Shown here: piece after piece, positions 45,887 through 56,629 of the stretch
How the letters are laid out: every line of letters starts with the position of its first letter
How positions within the stretch are numbered: the stretch's first letter is position 1
Assembly: GCA_004380135.1 (NCBI GenBank)
Contig: QXCR01000017.1
Coordinates: 230,010-294,009, forward strand
Length of the DNA: 64,000 bases
Reading direction: 5' to 3'
Source of the DNA: Stemphylium vesicarium
Taxonomy: Eukaryota; Ascomycota; Dothideomycetes; Pleosporales; Pleosporaceae
Position numbers and translations under genes: made by a program
Notes under the pieces: generated by a model
Databases searched by the model: none
What the model saw: the letters and a program-made list of their open reading frames with translations, nothing else
Told to the model about the DNA's origin: nothing

Positions 45887-47846
45887 ATGTTGAGTGGCTT
45901 TGCATTTTGTGCGGGTTGGAAGAGCGGGTAGCGGAAGCGTGTGTGTTCTATATTTTGTACAGTGCCAAGTGCTTCCAAACAATAAGATTTCCTTGCCTCG
46001 TGGCTTGACTTGCACCATACATGTCGTGAGTACTTCGATTGGCACGCTGCTGCGGCGGAGAAATGATCCGGCCTGACTATCGGCTTCCTCCAACTCGCTA
46101 CGCCTTTGTCAAAATACTTCAAATCATACCAAGGTTTCGCCGACATGACCAGCAGAGCTACCAGTAACATTATCAGTAGCGTCGACATAGCCAAAAGCAA
46201 TCTTGTAGTAAGTGATATGAAGTGATATCATATCGAGACATGAAAGCCAATCACCTAGGGCCCTCTTACTTCCTACCCGAATTCTAACCCGTAGATATTG
46301 GCTTCTGGGGGCATTTTGATGGTGATGATCCATGGATACTCGACGACAATCGTGACGTTGACATTGCAGATCGTTGCGAATCCGTCCAACATGTCTTTGC
46401 TTACCAAGACTTGAATGACGGATGATGAAATCAGCAGTGACTTGGTGAGCCCGATACATCTCATTAAAAGATAATCCACATGCCTGGTAGGACTAGGATA
46501 ACAAAAATACCGAACAGAAGAATTGCGCGAGGATCCATCCGCAAGAAGGCGGCCAGCCTGGCTGCCTACAACGTTAGTCGAGTTGAGTATGCAGCTAAGC
46601 TAGGCGAAAGCGGCACGAAGAAGCTGATATATGAACTTGTCCCCGAACTGTATTCGCAAGCTGTGCTCGTAAACACGATCCTCTTCCCTACCACAGATAA
46701 GTACCTCGTATTAGCCACCGTTGAGTGCAACAGGATGATGGTGTCCCACGCGCTCGTCATGGCGGGCCAGCGCAACACAGACTGCACGTGTCCGCCTGCG
46801 TCTCTACCCAACCGCCAGTGTCTTGTTGCATAGACAGTGGCAGGTCAGAACTACACGTGGCATGTCATCCTGGTTTCAAGACACACCATGTCCGTTCTGG
46901 TCTCGTTGGGCTGCATGTTGGCTCCCGACGAGCCCCTCGAATGTGATTGCGGCATGCATGCATATGGGTTGGGCTGTGGGCGGTAAGTAAGGTGGACAAT
47001 TAGCATGTACCACGTATGCGACTAGAGTCGTCCATACTATGACTCCACCAGTTGTGCGAGTACTACGACGCTCCGGTGAGAGCAAAAGAATTAAATAGCA
47101 GGACAAGTGGGCGATGCATGTGCAGTAGACTCGCTCAAACATCTTAGCAACAATATTGCTGTCGTCACCACGGCGTTGTGTTAAGACGCTCATTGCCCAC
47201 CCAGCAGCTCTTCCAACCAGACTATGTCCGAACCAGCACAACCTGACATCCCGCATTGTCATCTGATTTGGAGAGTCCGGCGCAGGCCTTGAGATTGTAA
47301 CGCAGTCCATCCCGCTCTAGCGTGCGCGATAGCAAAAGCCCTACAGGCCTCGCGACCTCAGCCGCCAGCTGCCCAGTGCCTTGTCCAGCCGAAGTGTTTC
47401 GAGACATTCTGCCTCTGCCCGGCCCAGCGAATCAGCGCTCAGCCCTACTGCCACCACCACCGCTACCACTACGTCCTGGGACATTGGCCCATCAAGCAAT
47501 CCACCGTCGTCTTGTTTCTAGCCCCAGTCGGTGCTGCCAGTGATCCGCAGCGTAGTCGCCTGCCGTCTGTTTACCAACACGCTATCTGTAGTAGTGGACC
47601 GGCTTTTTAAGAGGCCGCACTGCCCCGCGAAGCGGTCAGCGAACCCCCACCACCACTACCACCACCACCACCACCACCACTACTCGCTATTACCCCGTCC
47701 GTCATCCGCCCCGGATCTCGTCTCCTGCTCGCCCGCCCCATCTCGTCCCATCACTTCGCCCCTCCCCCTTCCACCCAGGACCCCGGACTCGGCCATTCTC
47801 TGGTAGGAGCAGGCTCGAGTACGGTTCCTATATCACCGCCAGCCTC
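45887..47846. other. Gene-free 2-kb stretch with CAC repeat
   Basis: Several frames of about 60-140 codons occur on both strands, but none has recognisable motifs or convincing splice continuity. A CAC trinucleotide run lies at about 47647-47682 in the upstream region of the ubiquitin-like-domain gene, and polypyrimidine sequence precedes its start. Confidence 0.4.
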
Positions 47847-50654
47847 ATGCCGTTAGTCATAGCCCATCTCCCTCATCGTCGCGCCATGCCCCATGCCCCC
47901 TCTCGGCGCTCGGCCAAGTCGCGCGCTGCGTCGTTGTCTTCGCGCACGACGCTCAGCACGGCACCGTCGAGTGTTTCGAATACTCCTCCCCAGCGCCGCT
48001 ATCACGTCAAGGGCGACACTAACGTTGCGATCAGACTCCGGAAGGGAATCACTGTCAACAACCATACGGGCACGTTCGACGACGACGAAGACGACTTCAC
48101 TGACGAGGACGCCGCGGGCATCCAAGTCGTCTCTATTAGCGACGAAGAATACAGCACTGGTGAAGAGACAGAGGAGGACGACGAGGAGGACGACGACGAA
48201 GACGAAGAAGAAGACGAAGAAGAAGAAGACGGCGACGACGACGACGACGACGAAGACGAAGACTCGTGGGACTACATCGACGAGATCCACCCTTCTGACT
48301 CTGCCTCCCGTCCCCGCGCTGTACAACACCACGTTGCGCCACATCGCGCCGTCGCTCACCACGCCGTTGCCCATCATCCCATACCCCCACCCGCCGTAGC
48401 GCCGCCACAAGGCCATCGAATCAAGGGCTCTCGCCGACAGCGAGCGTCTTCGCGCCACGCTGCTCCCGTACCGGATCCTCCCTCCCGCCACGAAAGCCAC
48501 AGCCGAAGTCGCAGCCGAAGCAAACTGGAGCCCCGCGCACGCAGGCCGCGACGGCCAAGGCCACAATCCGTCCACCAGGAACCTCTTGACGCCGAGGACG
48601 ATGATGATTACCCATATCCTCCCCAAGCGCGACCTGGTCCCCCTCCTGGCCACCCCAGCGCTGGCTGGGGCCACGTTCCCCAACATGCCCCGAACGGCTA
48701 TGCGCCCAGTATGATTTCGGACCCACGACTACAGTACGGCTTTCCAGGTGGTGCGCAATCCCCTGCAGGCCAACTAGTTCCTTTTGGCCATGACGCACAC
48801 ACTGCCTATGCCCAGAACCCTTTCGCGCCCAATGGACAGAACCCCTTCACCCAAGGTCCTCCTTCTGCAGGAGACCCACGAGGCGGCTACTTCCCCGAAT
48901 ATCAGGATTCCCATCATCAGGATCCTCGTCACCAGGATTCCCGCCAGGGACGCAGAGGCCATCGTAACTCAATGCCGCCCGCATCGCAGGGAGAAATGAT
49001 GCCTTTCTCATCAATGGGCTACTATCCCTCCTACGGCGCTCCGCCCTATGGAATGCCCCCGCACATGTATCCTCCGTATGGACACCCTCCACACCCATCC
49101 CCGCCTCCGCAGCATCCCCCTTCGAAAAGGCCAACGCCCAAGCCTCGACACGAAGAGGAACACCATGCCTCTCCCCCACCTGCCCCTGCGTCCGCGCCTC
49201 CACCGCCTCCACTAGACCCACCGCAACCACCAAAGACTCCGGCTATGCAGATGCAGTTACAACCAATGCAACAAGCCTTGCAGCAGATGCAGCCGATGCA
49301 GCAGCAGATACAACAACAAATGCAACATATGCAACAACTGGAACAAATGCAACAACTGGCTCAAATGCAGCAGCAGATGATGGCCCCACCTCCACCTCCA
49401 CCCCCTCCCCCTCCACCCGCACAACCAGACCCCAAAGAAGAGGGCATGCTCTCCAAACTTGAAAAGCTACTCCTTGGCAAAGCTGAAGAGGACGAGAAAG
49501 CGGCTGAGCAAGCCAGAAAGGACGCCGAAGCTGCCAAGTTTGCCCGTCTCGAGAACCTCCTGATCGCTCAACAAGAAGCCAAGATGGAAAAGGACAAGGC
49601 CAAGAAGGAGGCCGCTGAAAAGGCCGCACTTGCAGCCGAAGAGGCCAAGAAGAAAGGCGACGAGGACAAGCTAGCTAAACTCGAGCAGCTCATTCTCGCC
49701 CAAAAAGACGAGCAGCTCAAACGAGAGGCGGCCTTGGATGCCGCTCGCGCAGCAGAGAAGGCAGCGGCAGACGCCGAAACTGCCAGAATCGCAGAGGAGA
49801 AACAGGCCGCGGCCGAAAAAGCGAAGATCATGCTTGAGGCAGCTTCCAAGGCACGGGAGGAAGCTGAACAAAAGGCAGCTGCCGAAGCCGAGGAGACAAA
49901 AAAGGCCCACGAGAAGGCCCTTGCCGAGGCTAAGGCTGCGGCGGAAGAGCTAGAGAAAGCCAAGAAAGCTGCTGAAGAAGAAGCCGCTGCGCTCAAGCCA
50001 TCTGATGCGCCAAAGGCCCCGATCAAATTCAAGGATGCTGTCGGGCGCAAGTTCAGCTTTCCATGGAACTTGTGCAAAACCTGGAAGGTAAGCGTGTCAG
50101 GGTATGGCGTCAAGCATTGACTAACAGGATAATAGGGCATGGAAGAACTCATCAAGCAGGCCTTTCTACACGTCGATGTCATCGGTCCTCATGTCCATCA
50201 GGGCCATTATGACCTTGTCGGGCCGGATGGCGAGATTATCCTGCCTCAGGTCTGGGAAACTATGATCCAGCCGGACTGGGCTATCACCATGCACATGTGG
50301 CCAATGCCAGAGCCACCACCACCGCCGCCACCCGATCCACCAGTAGAAGCGTTTCCTCCTCCTCCGCCGGATGCGCAAGCGTTCATGTCGAGCCATCTTC
50401 CCCTCAAGGGTAAGGGCAAAAAGGAAAAGAGCAAGAAACGTGAGTCTGGATCTCACGCACACATTGTGCAAGTGCCCCCTCCCCCACCTGTTGGTCCACC
50501 CGCAGGAGGAATGGCCCCTCCCCCGCCTCCTGCTGATGGTCCCCCGGTTGTTGTCGTGTCCAACAGTAGTGGTAACTCAGGAAGCTCCTCACGGAAAAAG
50601 CCTGCACCATCACCATTTTTCATGTGGGCTGCTGGCAGCAAGAGGAAGAAGTGA
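47847..50654 (+). CDS. Ubiquitin-like-domain protein with acidic, proline-rich and long helical regions
   Basis: Two exons, 47847-50087 and 50136-50654, give 919 residues; the 48-bp intron has a GTAAGC donor and joins NLCKTWK to GMEELIKQAF in phase 0. In order: a basic start, a Glu/Asp tract (about 75-145), a Ser/Arg/Pro-rich region, Pro/Tyr/Gly-rich sequence, a Gln/Met-rich stretch (about 465-512), a run of prolines (about 515), and a long Ala/Glu/Lys helix (about 530-715) that should form a coiled coil. A compact domain follows at about 720-805 (FKDAVGRKFSFPWNLCKTW to PQVWETMIQPDWAITMHMWPMPE). That domain resembles the ubiquitin-like fold common in uncharacterised filamentous-fungal proteins. 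A proline-rich tail ends in KRKK. No biochemical role is known to me. The start could also be the ATG at 47886. Confidence 0.85.
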
Positions 50655-50993
50655 AATGATGAGTTGGCGCGTTTGGGGGGAAAGCATCTGGGCGTTACAT
50701 GGTATGTACCGATGACGTGGGCCGGGCATGGGCCGTGTTGTTTGAATCTGTTTTGCATTGGAATTACAGGAGGCAAGCTTTGCGATGATACCATACCGTA
50801 TGATTCAGGCCACAGCGTTGTGTTTTTAATTTATTCTATACTCCCCGTTGATAATCTTTCCCCAGAAAGGGAGATTAATGCCCCTTGTAAACTGATCTGT
50901 ATTGGTGCTACGGCGCCCTATTTAACACGGTCTTCCCTTTCCATGTGACTGCGTCTTGTGCTCCAAGCCCTGTGTCGTCCAACGATAGTGCAA
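50655..50993. other. Short intergenic region
   Basis: A 339-bp spacer; AT-rich near 50820-50850. Nothing was recognised. Confidence 0.4.
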
Positions 50994-51857
50994 ATGGTCA
51001 TGGCTACATGTCATCGCAGTAGCTCTGCGATACCCCAAGTTCGCCGCTCTACACGCATCCGACACACACCACAACAGCTGGTTGAGCTTCTCAGTGCACT
51101 CAGCGAGCTTTCGAACCCCACAAGGAGGATACGCGGACCTCATCGTACCAGTAAACCCATCAAGATGCCCACCGTGTCTATCAGCCCCCGAGTTCTCTCT
51201 CTGATACTTGCAGACCCCGCGCAAGCAAGAGAGATCCAAAACGCTATAGAAAATGATTGGGAAGACTACCTTTTCGACGTTGTGCGCAGCCGGGTTCGTA
51301 TGCCACGCAGCCCTGGACCATATTCAGACTTGGCAAAGATACGGCCGTACTCCTGCCGAAAGATCATTCCGGAAGATGTAGTTCTTGCTGGCGCACACGA
51401 CTACATGATCTAATCGGGTACTGTCACGGACGACCAACCATTTGGCACATGTAAAGCGCATTATCGCAAGTACCACCCGGTTCGTTCTCACGGTATGGAT
51501 GGAAGCATGCTCTATCATTGGATAGCCGCATCAGCAAAGGGCTACCAGAGCGTCTTGAAATTTGCTACCAAATCGAAGGAAGTTCAAGGATGGAAACGAC
51601 CTACTGTCCGGTTGGACGTTTCCCATTTATGTGGCGATTCTCGGTGCTATAATCCTGATCACATCGTCATTGAGGCTCACAAGGTCAACCAAAAGAGGAG
51701 ATACTGTCTTGGGCACGGTTTCGATGATGCTGGCATTTATTATAATCATTGTACTTGTGCAACTATGGTTGGTTCGAGCGGCTGCTTTTGTTTCGGACAC
51801 ATGAGTTGTCCGCCAACTTGTGATTTGCGTCAACATGAGGCAACGCCAGTCAACTAG
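50994..51857 (+). pseudogene. His-Me finger endonuclease-like gene with in-frame stop
   Basis: One frame runs from ATG 50994 to the stop at 51855-51857, interrupted by a single TAA at 51411-51413. The N-terminal half is basic with no known domain. The C-terminal half has DVSHLCGDSRCYNPDHIVIE then VNQKRRYC, the zinc-binding and catalytic layout of the His-Me finger (zf-His_Me_endon) family to which the rDNA homing enzyme I-PpoI belongs. The histidine of SHLC and the asparagine of VNQ, matching the general base and the metal ligand, are both present. A Cys-rich tail follows. The TAA may be a true nonsense mutation. Alternatively a 93-bp in-frame intron (GTAGTT at 51378 to CAAG at 51470) would remove it, though its signals are weak. 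Such genes are scattered through Dothideomycete genomes, usually with unknown roles. Confidence 0.7.
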
Positions 51858-51958
51858 TGGCTTTCTGTTAGCTTATGTTGGGCGTGGCGAGTGTTAAGGC
51901 GTTGCGTAATTCTGTTGTATCGGCGAGACAATGTTATATAATAAAGACAGTTTTACTA

Positions 51959-53689
51959 ACGTACTTCACAATCGAGTGACGCACTTTTGCCAAGACCTCA
52001 CCAAACTTCAATCAAGTCGTAATGCCTCAGCGCAATAGCGTAAAAAAGATCTTAAACAAAGCGGATATATAAAGTATTCCACCATCGAGTGGATTAACCT
52101 ATTAAGTGGATTAAAAAAGCTTAGCAGCCTTAACTTACGCTATGTATCCTTAATTTTATCGCTATTAGATAAGGAGCCTATATACGTCGTGCTAGTATCT
52201 AATTTAGAAGATGCCTCTCTATCTATTTTATATGTTCGTGCGTTATGCCTAGTCCTGCTGTAGTTCCCACAGCACCGTAGAGCTGGTTGGGCTGGTTCTT
52301 GATCACCACCACCACAAGCCTTCTTAGATCGCTGAGGCGCTGTAGACGCCTCAGCAGTCCCATACTCCATAGTACCGCCCTGCTGGATCCGCTTGCGCTT
52401 ACGCGATTTTCGCTTGGTTATCTCTGCTAATTTCTCTTCAAGCTCATGGATCCACGCAGCTTAAAGCGCGTTTTGGTGTAGCATTAGTTCACCACTCTTT
52501 ATAAGCTGGGAGAAGCCAGCCTAGGCCATAATAGGTAACTAAGTAAAGGAATTGCGTATAAGCTTTAACTAAGATCTAAACCTATAGGTATTACTTAGAG
52601 TCTTCAACTACTATAGCGTCTCTAGGAGGAGGGGTTCTAGTAGGGTATATGTCAAGCGGAATTGCTTGGGATGAATCATGTCCATTGGTCTATCTATCGC
52701 GAGCGGCAGCCTATATGAGGCTTGCCGGTTAAGAGCAAACAGATGGACAAAGTCAGATAGAACAAAGATGGGTTGGAACAATGGGGCAAACAGCAATCAG
52801 CTTTACAGACCGGAAGCTTCCCGGCTCCTCACCGGAGCTCCGACTGACAGTATATAGCCGCACTTTTGTTACAGATAACAAGCAAAGGCCGCTCCCAGAC
52901 GAAGGATGCGATGTTGGCACCAACAGTCGCACAAGCCGAAGGTTAATAATTAGCGCGGGGCTCGCAGATCACGTGATGTGCCATCCCGCCAGGAATGACT
53001 ATCCCGCCAAGATAGGGATAGTAGGTGTAACGGGTTGGGTCCTAGCAGACCTAGCAAGCAACTACAACTCGCCCACCGCGCCAAAAAGGCTGGCACAAGA
53101 TATCAGAGCTGCTGATATCGTTGCGTAGTTGATACATAAGGTCGCCACCGCGACCTGCAATGTGAGGTAGCACCACCGAGGTACTACCGATGATCCTTAC
53201 TCTGGGCCTAGCCCATCACAGTAGGCAGTGAAGGGATAGACCGCCATTACAACTATCCCACAGAAAGACGTATCTAAGGGATAGATAGAATAGTAATAGA
53301 CTTAGCGATAAGGATATAAGAATAGATAGGTTTTACTATTTCTCTTATTATAGTTAACTCTTCTTATAGTTAACGTAGGTGTCACGGGGTCGGCAGGCAG
53401 GGAAGATAGGTGCACGTGATCGGTATATTCACTACGTAGCGCTGACAGGGCGGGGTCAGGTTAAGACAAGGACGTAGCTCAAGGAGCGTGCGACGGGGCG
53501 CGTTCGCGCGGGAATTTCAGTGATCGCGCAGCTGCTCGCTTAGCAGCTTGGCACGCTCTCGTTGGCTATTTGGGTCAGCGCCGTGACATTATCAATAGTG
53601 CTATATAGTCGTGTGTAGTTATGGTTTTAGTGAGTTCTTGGCAAAAGTGCGTCACTCGCTTGGGTGCGTCACTCGCTTGTGAAGTACGT
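51959..53689 (-). mobile_element. TIR DNA transposon remnant, Tc1/pogo-like, RIP-decayed
   Basis: Inverted ends ACGTACTTCACAA...GTGACGCACTTTTGCCAAGA occur at 51959-51995 and, inverted, at 53636-53689, each flanked by TA (51957-51958 and 53690-53691). This is the TA target duplication typical of the Tc1/mariner/pogo superfamily. The right end carries a 17-bp tandem duplication of part of the repeat. Inside, the minus strand keeps the C-terminus of a fungal DDE transposase (52140 to about 52460): AAWIHELEEKLAEITKRKSR, QQGGTMEYG and a former zinc knuckle CGNYSRTRHNARTY. Two expected Cys are Tyr and one Gln codon is TAA, all C-to-T or G-to-A changes. The catalytic part is gone and the interior is AT-rich. 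Not autonomous. Confidence 0.82.
53021..53390. repeat. Direct repeat GTAGGTGT(A/C)ACGGG inside the transposon (possible nested LTR)
   Basis: GTAGGTGTAACGGGTTGGG at 53021-53039 and GTAGGTGTCACGGGGTCGG at 53376-53394 are related and lie about 355 bp apart, with short-motif AT-rich sequence between. The TG start and the spacing would suit a decayed LTR inserted in the TIR element. No second LTR, primer-binding site or clean target duplication was found. Confidence 0.35.
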
Positions 53690-53774
53690 TAGAAGAAGAA
53701 ATACTTATTATAATAACTAAACTTTTATCAAGACACTCTCTCCACTAGTATAGAATTATCGACTATAGTACTAG

Positions 53775-55034
53775 CTATATACGACTACCTTCGGCTGTGG
53801 TATTCTTCTGGTGGAGGCTAGGCGAGTCTAATAGAGACATCCTACCCTCAGCTCTCATGCGCTGAGCGGTAATCCTCTCTGGGTAGTTTCGCATGAACAT
53901 GTTGGTAAAGTGGGTGCCGTAGTGAATACCTTCAACAGGTTCCTGGCCCGCCTCGAAGCCTGGCAAAGGCTTCATTACAGCGGAGAAATTTGGCTCGTGG
54001 AAGTAAGCAAAAGCAAAGCGCTCGCGAGTATTCAGGCCGACTTTGTGCGGCGTCGAAGGGAGAAAGGAGTTGGTGATATATTGCATCATATCGCCGGGGA
54101 AGACCGTGAAGACATCAGGAACAGGTGGAACATAGACCCAACCATCCGAATCCTCGTGCTTGCCAGCTGCGGTCTCCTTCCAGTTCGCGTACGTCTCTCC
54201 CTCGATCGGAGGGCGGATGAAGAGACCGCCAACATCGTCTTGCGCGGCAATGACGAGAAGGCCATAATCGGTGTGTGACCCGATTCCACGGCCAGCCTTG
54301 CCCTTGCCATTGACTTTGGTGTCTTGCGGGAAGCGCAGAACGCGCATGTGGTGCCAGCCATCCTGTGTATATCTAGTCAAGGCATCACTGTCCCTGAGAC
54401 CAAGACCCCAAGCGATGAGTTGCAGCATCTTCTCGCCGCTCTCGCCGAGGTAGTCCATGTAGGCTTGCATGACAGTCTTCATCTGGGAAAAGGGCCAGGG
54501 ACACGGGCCATGGCATGGCCACTTTTGCTGGACGCGTGGATCAGACAGTGCGAGGTCCTTGGTGACAGTGAAGATTTCGCTATAGTCTGCGATATTATCG
54601 GTAATCTCCTCTCCAGAAGCAATGTAGCCAGCGAATGATTGGTCATCCAAGCAAGATGCTTTCTTTGCGTAGTCTAGGCCGAAGAACTTCTTGCTAGTCA
54701 AAAATGCGGCATCGGCAAGCTTGCGGTTGATAGGGTCCATGGAGATTTGCAGGATGCCGTCTCGTTTCCAGGCATCGATCATGCTTTTGCCCAGCGCCTT
54801 GTCTGCTGCACTGCCGCTGAGTGATTCGGGGAGCTCGAAAGTCTGGAGTTGACCGACTGTAGCTCTGTGACCGGGCGGCATGGTGCCGATCTTGTTGTCG
54901 GCCATTGTTGCAAGTCGCCGGACTGAGCTAGCTTGGGTGGGAGCCCGGGAGATGGTGCGGACCGTAACCTGTCTCCATATCATGGTGCGGGCAGACATTC
55001 TTGTGATGCGTGATGTGTATTGTGACAAGGCCAA
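53775..55034 (-). CDS. 2-oxoglutarate/Fe(II)-dependent dioxygenase
   Basis: A single exon of 419 codons. The first 44 residues are rich in Arg, Ser and Thr without acids, like a mitochondrial presequence; a shorter start at 54905 (MADNKIG) would give 376 residues. The body is an isopenicillin-N-synthase-type fold: an N-terminal DIOX_N-like part, then the iron ligands SHTDYG (His about 254, Asp about 256) and STPHKV (His about 330), with the 2OG-binding arginine at about 339 in RFAFAYF. The segment HTDYGLLVIAAQDDVGGLFI is close to bacterial ethylene-forming enzymes and their fungal relatives, but the substrate is not known. The stop is only 85 bp from the transposon end, so the insertion sits in the gene's 3' flank. 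Confidence 0.88.
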   Translation of the reverse strand: MALSQYTSRITRMSARTMIWRQVTVRTISRAPTQASSVRRLATMADNKIGTMPPGHRATVGQLQTFELPESLSGSAADKALGKSMIDAWKRDGILQISMDPINRKLADAAFLTSKKFFGLDYAKKASCLDDQSFAGYIASGEEITDNIADYSEIFTVTKDLALSDPRVQQKWPCHGPCPWPFSQMKTVMQAYMDYLGESGEKMLQLIAWGLGLRDSDALTRYTQDGWHHMRVLRFPQDTKVNGKGKAGRGIGSHTDYGLLVIAAQDDVGGLFIRPPIEGETYANWKETAAGKHEDSDGWVYVPPVPDVFTVFPGDMMQYITNSFLPSTPHKVGLNTRERFAFAYFHEPNFSAVMKPLPGFEAGQEPVEGIHYGTHFTNMFMRNYPERITAQRMRAEGRMSLLDSPSLHQKNTTAEGSRI

Positions 55035-56629
55035 AAGGAATTGTGACGATTGGATTGAACACTGAGATTCGTTCCCGATTGCGAGGTATCGTGGATTTGA
55101 GTAAGAGGATGAAAGAAAAGTGGAGTGGAGAGTGGGTGGAGGGGATGAGCTCTTGAGTTTCGATGCTCAATTGCATGTTTTCGCCTGGACTTATATACGT
55201 ATGTCCATCAATACTACTACGGTACCGGATGCTAACGGCAGCTGTAAGTGAGACTCTGACTGACACTAACCGAAGGTTGATTCTTGGTCTTCCTGAACGA
55301 CCCCGGACGGTGAAACTGTACCGTTGAGTGTAGGCTTCTAGAAGACCGGTGAGTCCGAGATACTATGTGCTTAGAAGATGATGTTGACGGGCCGTCCAGG
55401 GATGCCTACCCCTCCCCCGGGTTGGATTCATAGCGTGTTTTGCTCTATCATCTGTGTTCTATTCGTCTTTGTCCCTAGTAAAAGGCCTTTGCGCACCTTG
55501 CATTATCTGAACAAGGTCGTGATTCGGAGATTGTGCTCTTGATGTATGATCAGTGAATGACTAGAGTCAATGCATACCTCCCGAGGTCGGTACTCGTCGT
55601 GAACGACTGGAGTCGATGCCTACGTAGATCCTCTGAGCCTGTAGCATAGTAGCGCAGGACAAGTAAAAAGGCCACATCCGAGAGATCACGCCCGAGAAGA
55701 TGAGAAGTACAGTGGACAGTAAATTTCGTACTGTAGGAAGGCGCTTTGACGACCTCGGGGACAACTTGTCCGAGATGTCTTCAGCCACTTTTCCGAAACA
55801 TTTCGGAGAATTACCTGCCTAGTAAGAAAAATTCGCCGCCGAGTTAGGGAAAGAGCGTAGGAATGTTTCAGATGTCGCTCGATATTGCGATTGATGAGGC
55901 CGATGAAGCTGGGGTCGTTAGATTTGGCTGACGTCGCGACAGCACGTGCGCTCAACAGCCCTAAATTTAGCAAACCTTCTTTGCTTTATGTTGTACCTGC
56001 AACGGTCGCGTCTGATGTCATTCCTGCTAGTGTCGCGCGAGCAGCCCCTGGTAGTATCAAGGGCAAATGTTGTCTCAACGGTGTGCGTATAGACCGAATC
56101 TACCAAAGGTCCCAGGTTTGGAAGTGCCGGATCAATCGGACCTTTTCAGTCAGCCTTGCGATCGCACTGTAGGAATTAGACCAAGTCTCGAGCATATACC
56201 CAGGAGGTCGGTGCTTACCTCGCAGATTTGCAGACATTGCTAAAAGTGGTCATCTCTCCCTGCCGTACACTCGGAGGTGGACAAAACCCGCGATGTATTT
56301 CTTACGCCAATCCAATGCCTTCAATATCATAGACCCTAGAACATTCAAGGGTCTAGACAGGTCTTGTCGTCACCGCTAAGCCGCTTAGTGACCCGCATGG
56401 TCCCGAAGGTCAAGGGCTGCAACACGCTAACCTATCTCCACCACTCTTCGGAGGAGCGCAACGACGTGAAGAAGCTACCGTACTGGTATCTCCGCATCCT
56501 CTGCATCCATGCACATTCCGGCAAAACTCTAGATTCAAAAGACATCGAGCACTATAAGTAGAAGCGCTCTGCAGTAGCTCGAGACTTCCCTTTTCGTCAT
56601 GCCTCAAATAAAAATGATTATTTAGACCC
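55035..56629. other. Gene-free 1.6-kb stretch with degenerate duplication
   Basis: No recognisable gene. It contains an imperfect direct duplication (55553-55577 and 55599-55623, listed in findings) and short broken frames. It separates the 2OG oxygenase promoter from the 3' end of the exchanger gene and may hold old repeat DNA. Confidence 0.4.

Noticed and set aside
46480..46833. 117-codon plus frame
   Set aside because: No recognisable motif and no spliced partner; kept as intergenic.
47853..48686. 277-codon minus frame rich in Val/Phe
   Set aside because: Antisense of the acidic tract of the ubiquitin-like-domain gene (GAC/GAG read as GTC/CTC).
49568..50182. 204-codon minus frame rich in Ser/Ala/Phe
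   Set aside because: Antisense of the Ala/Glu/Lys coiled coil.
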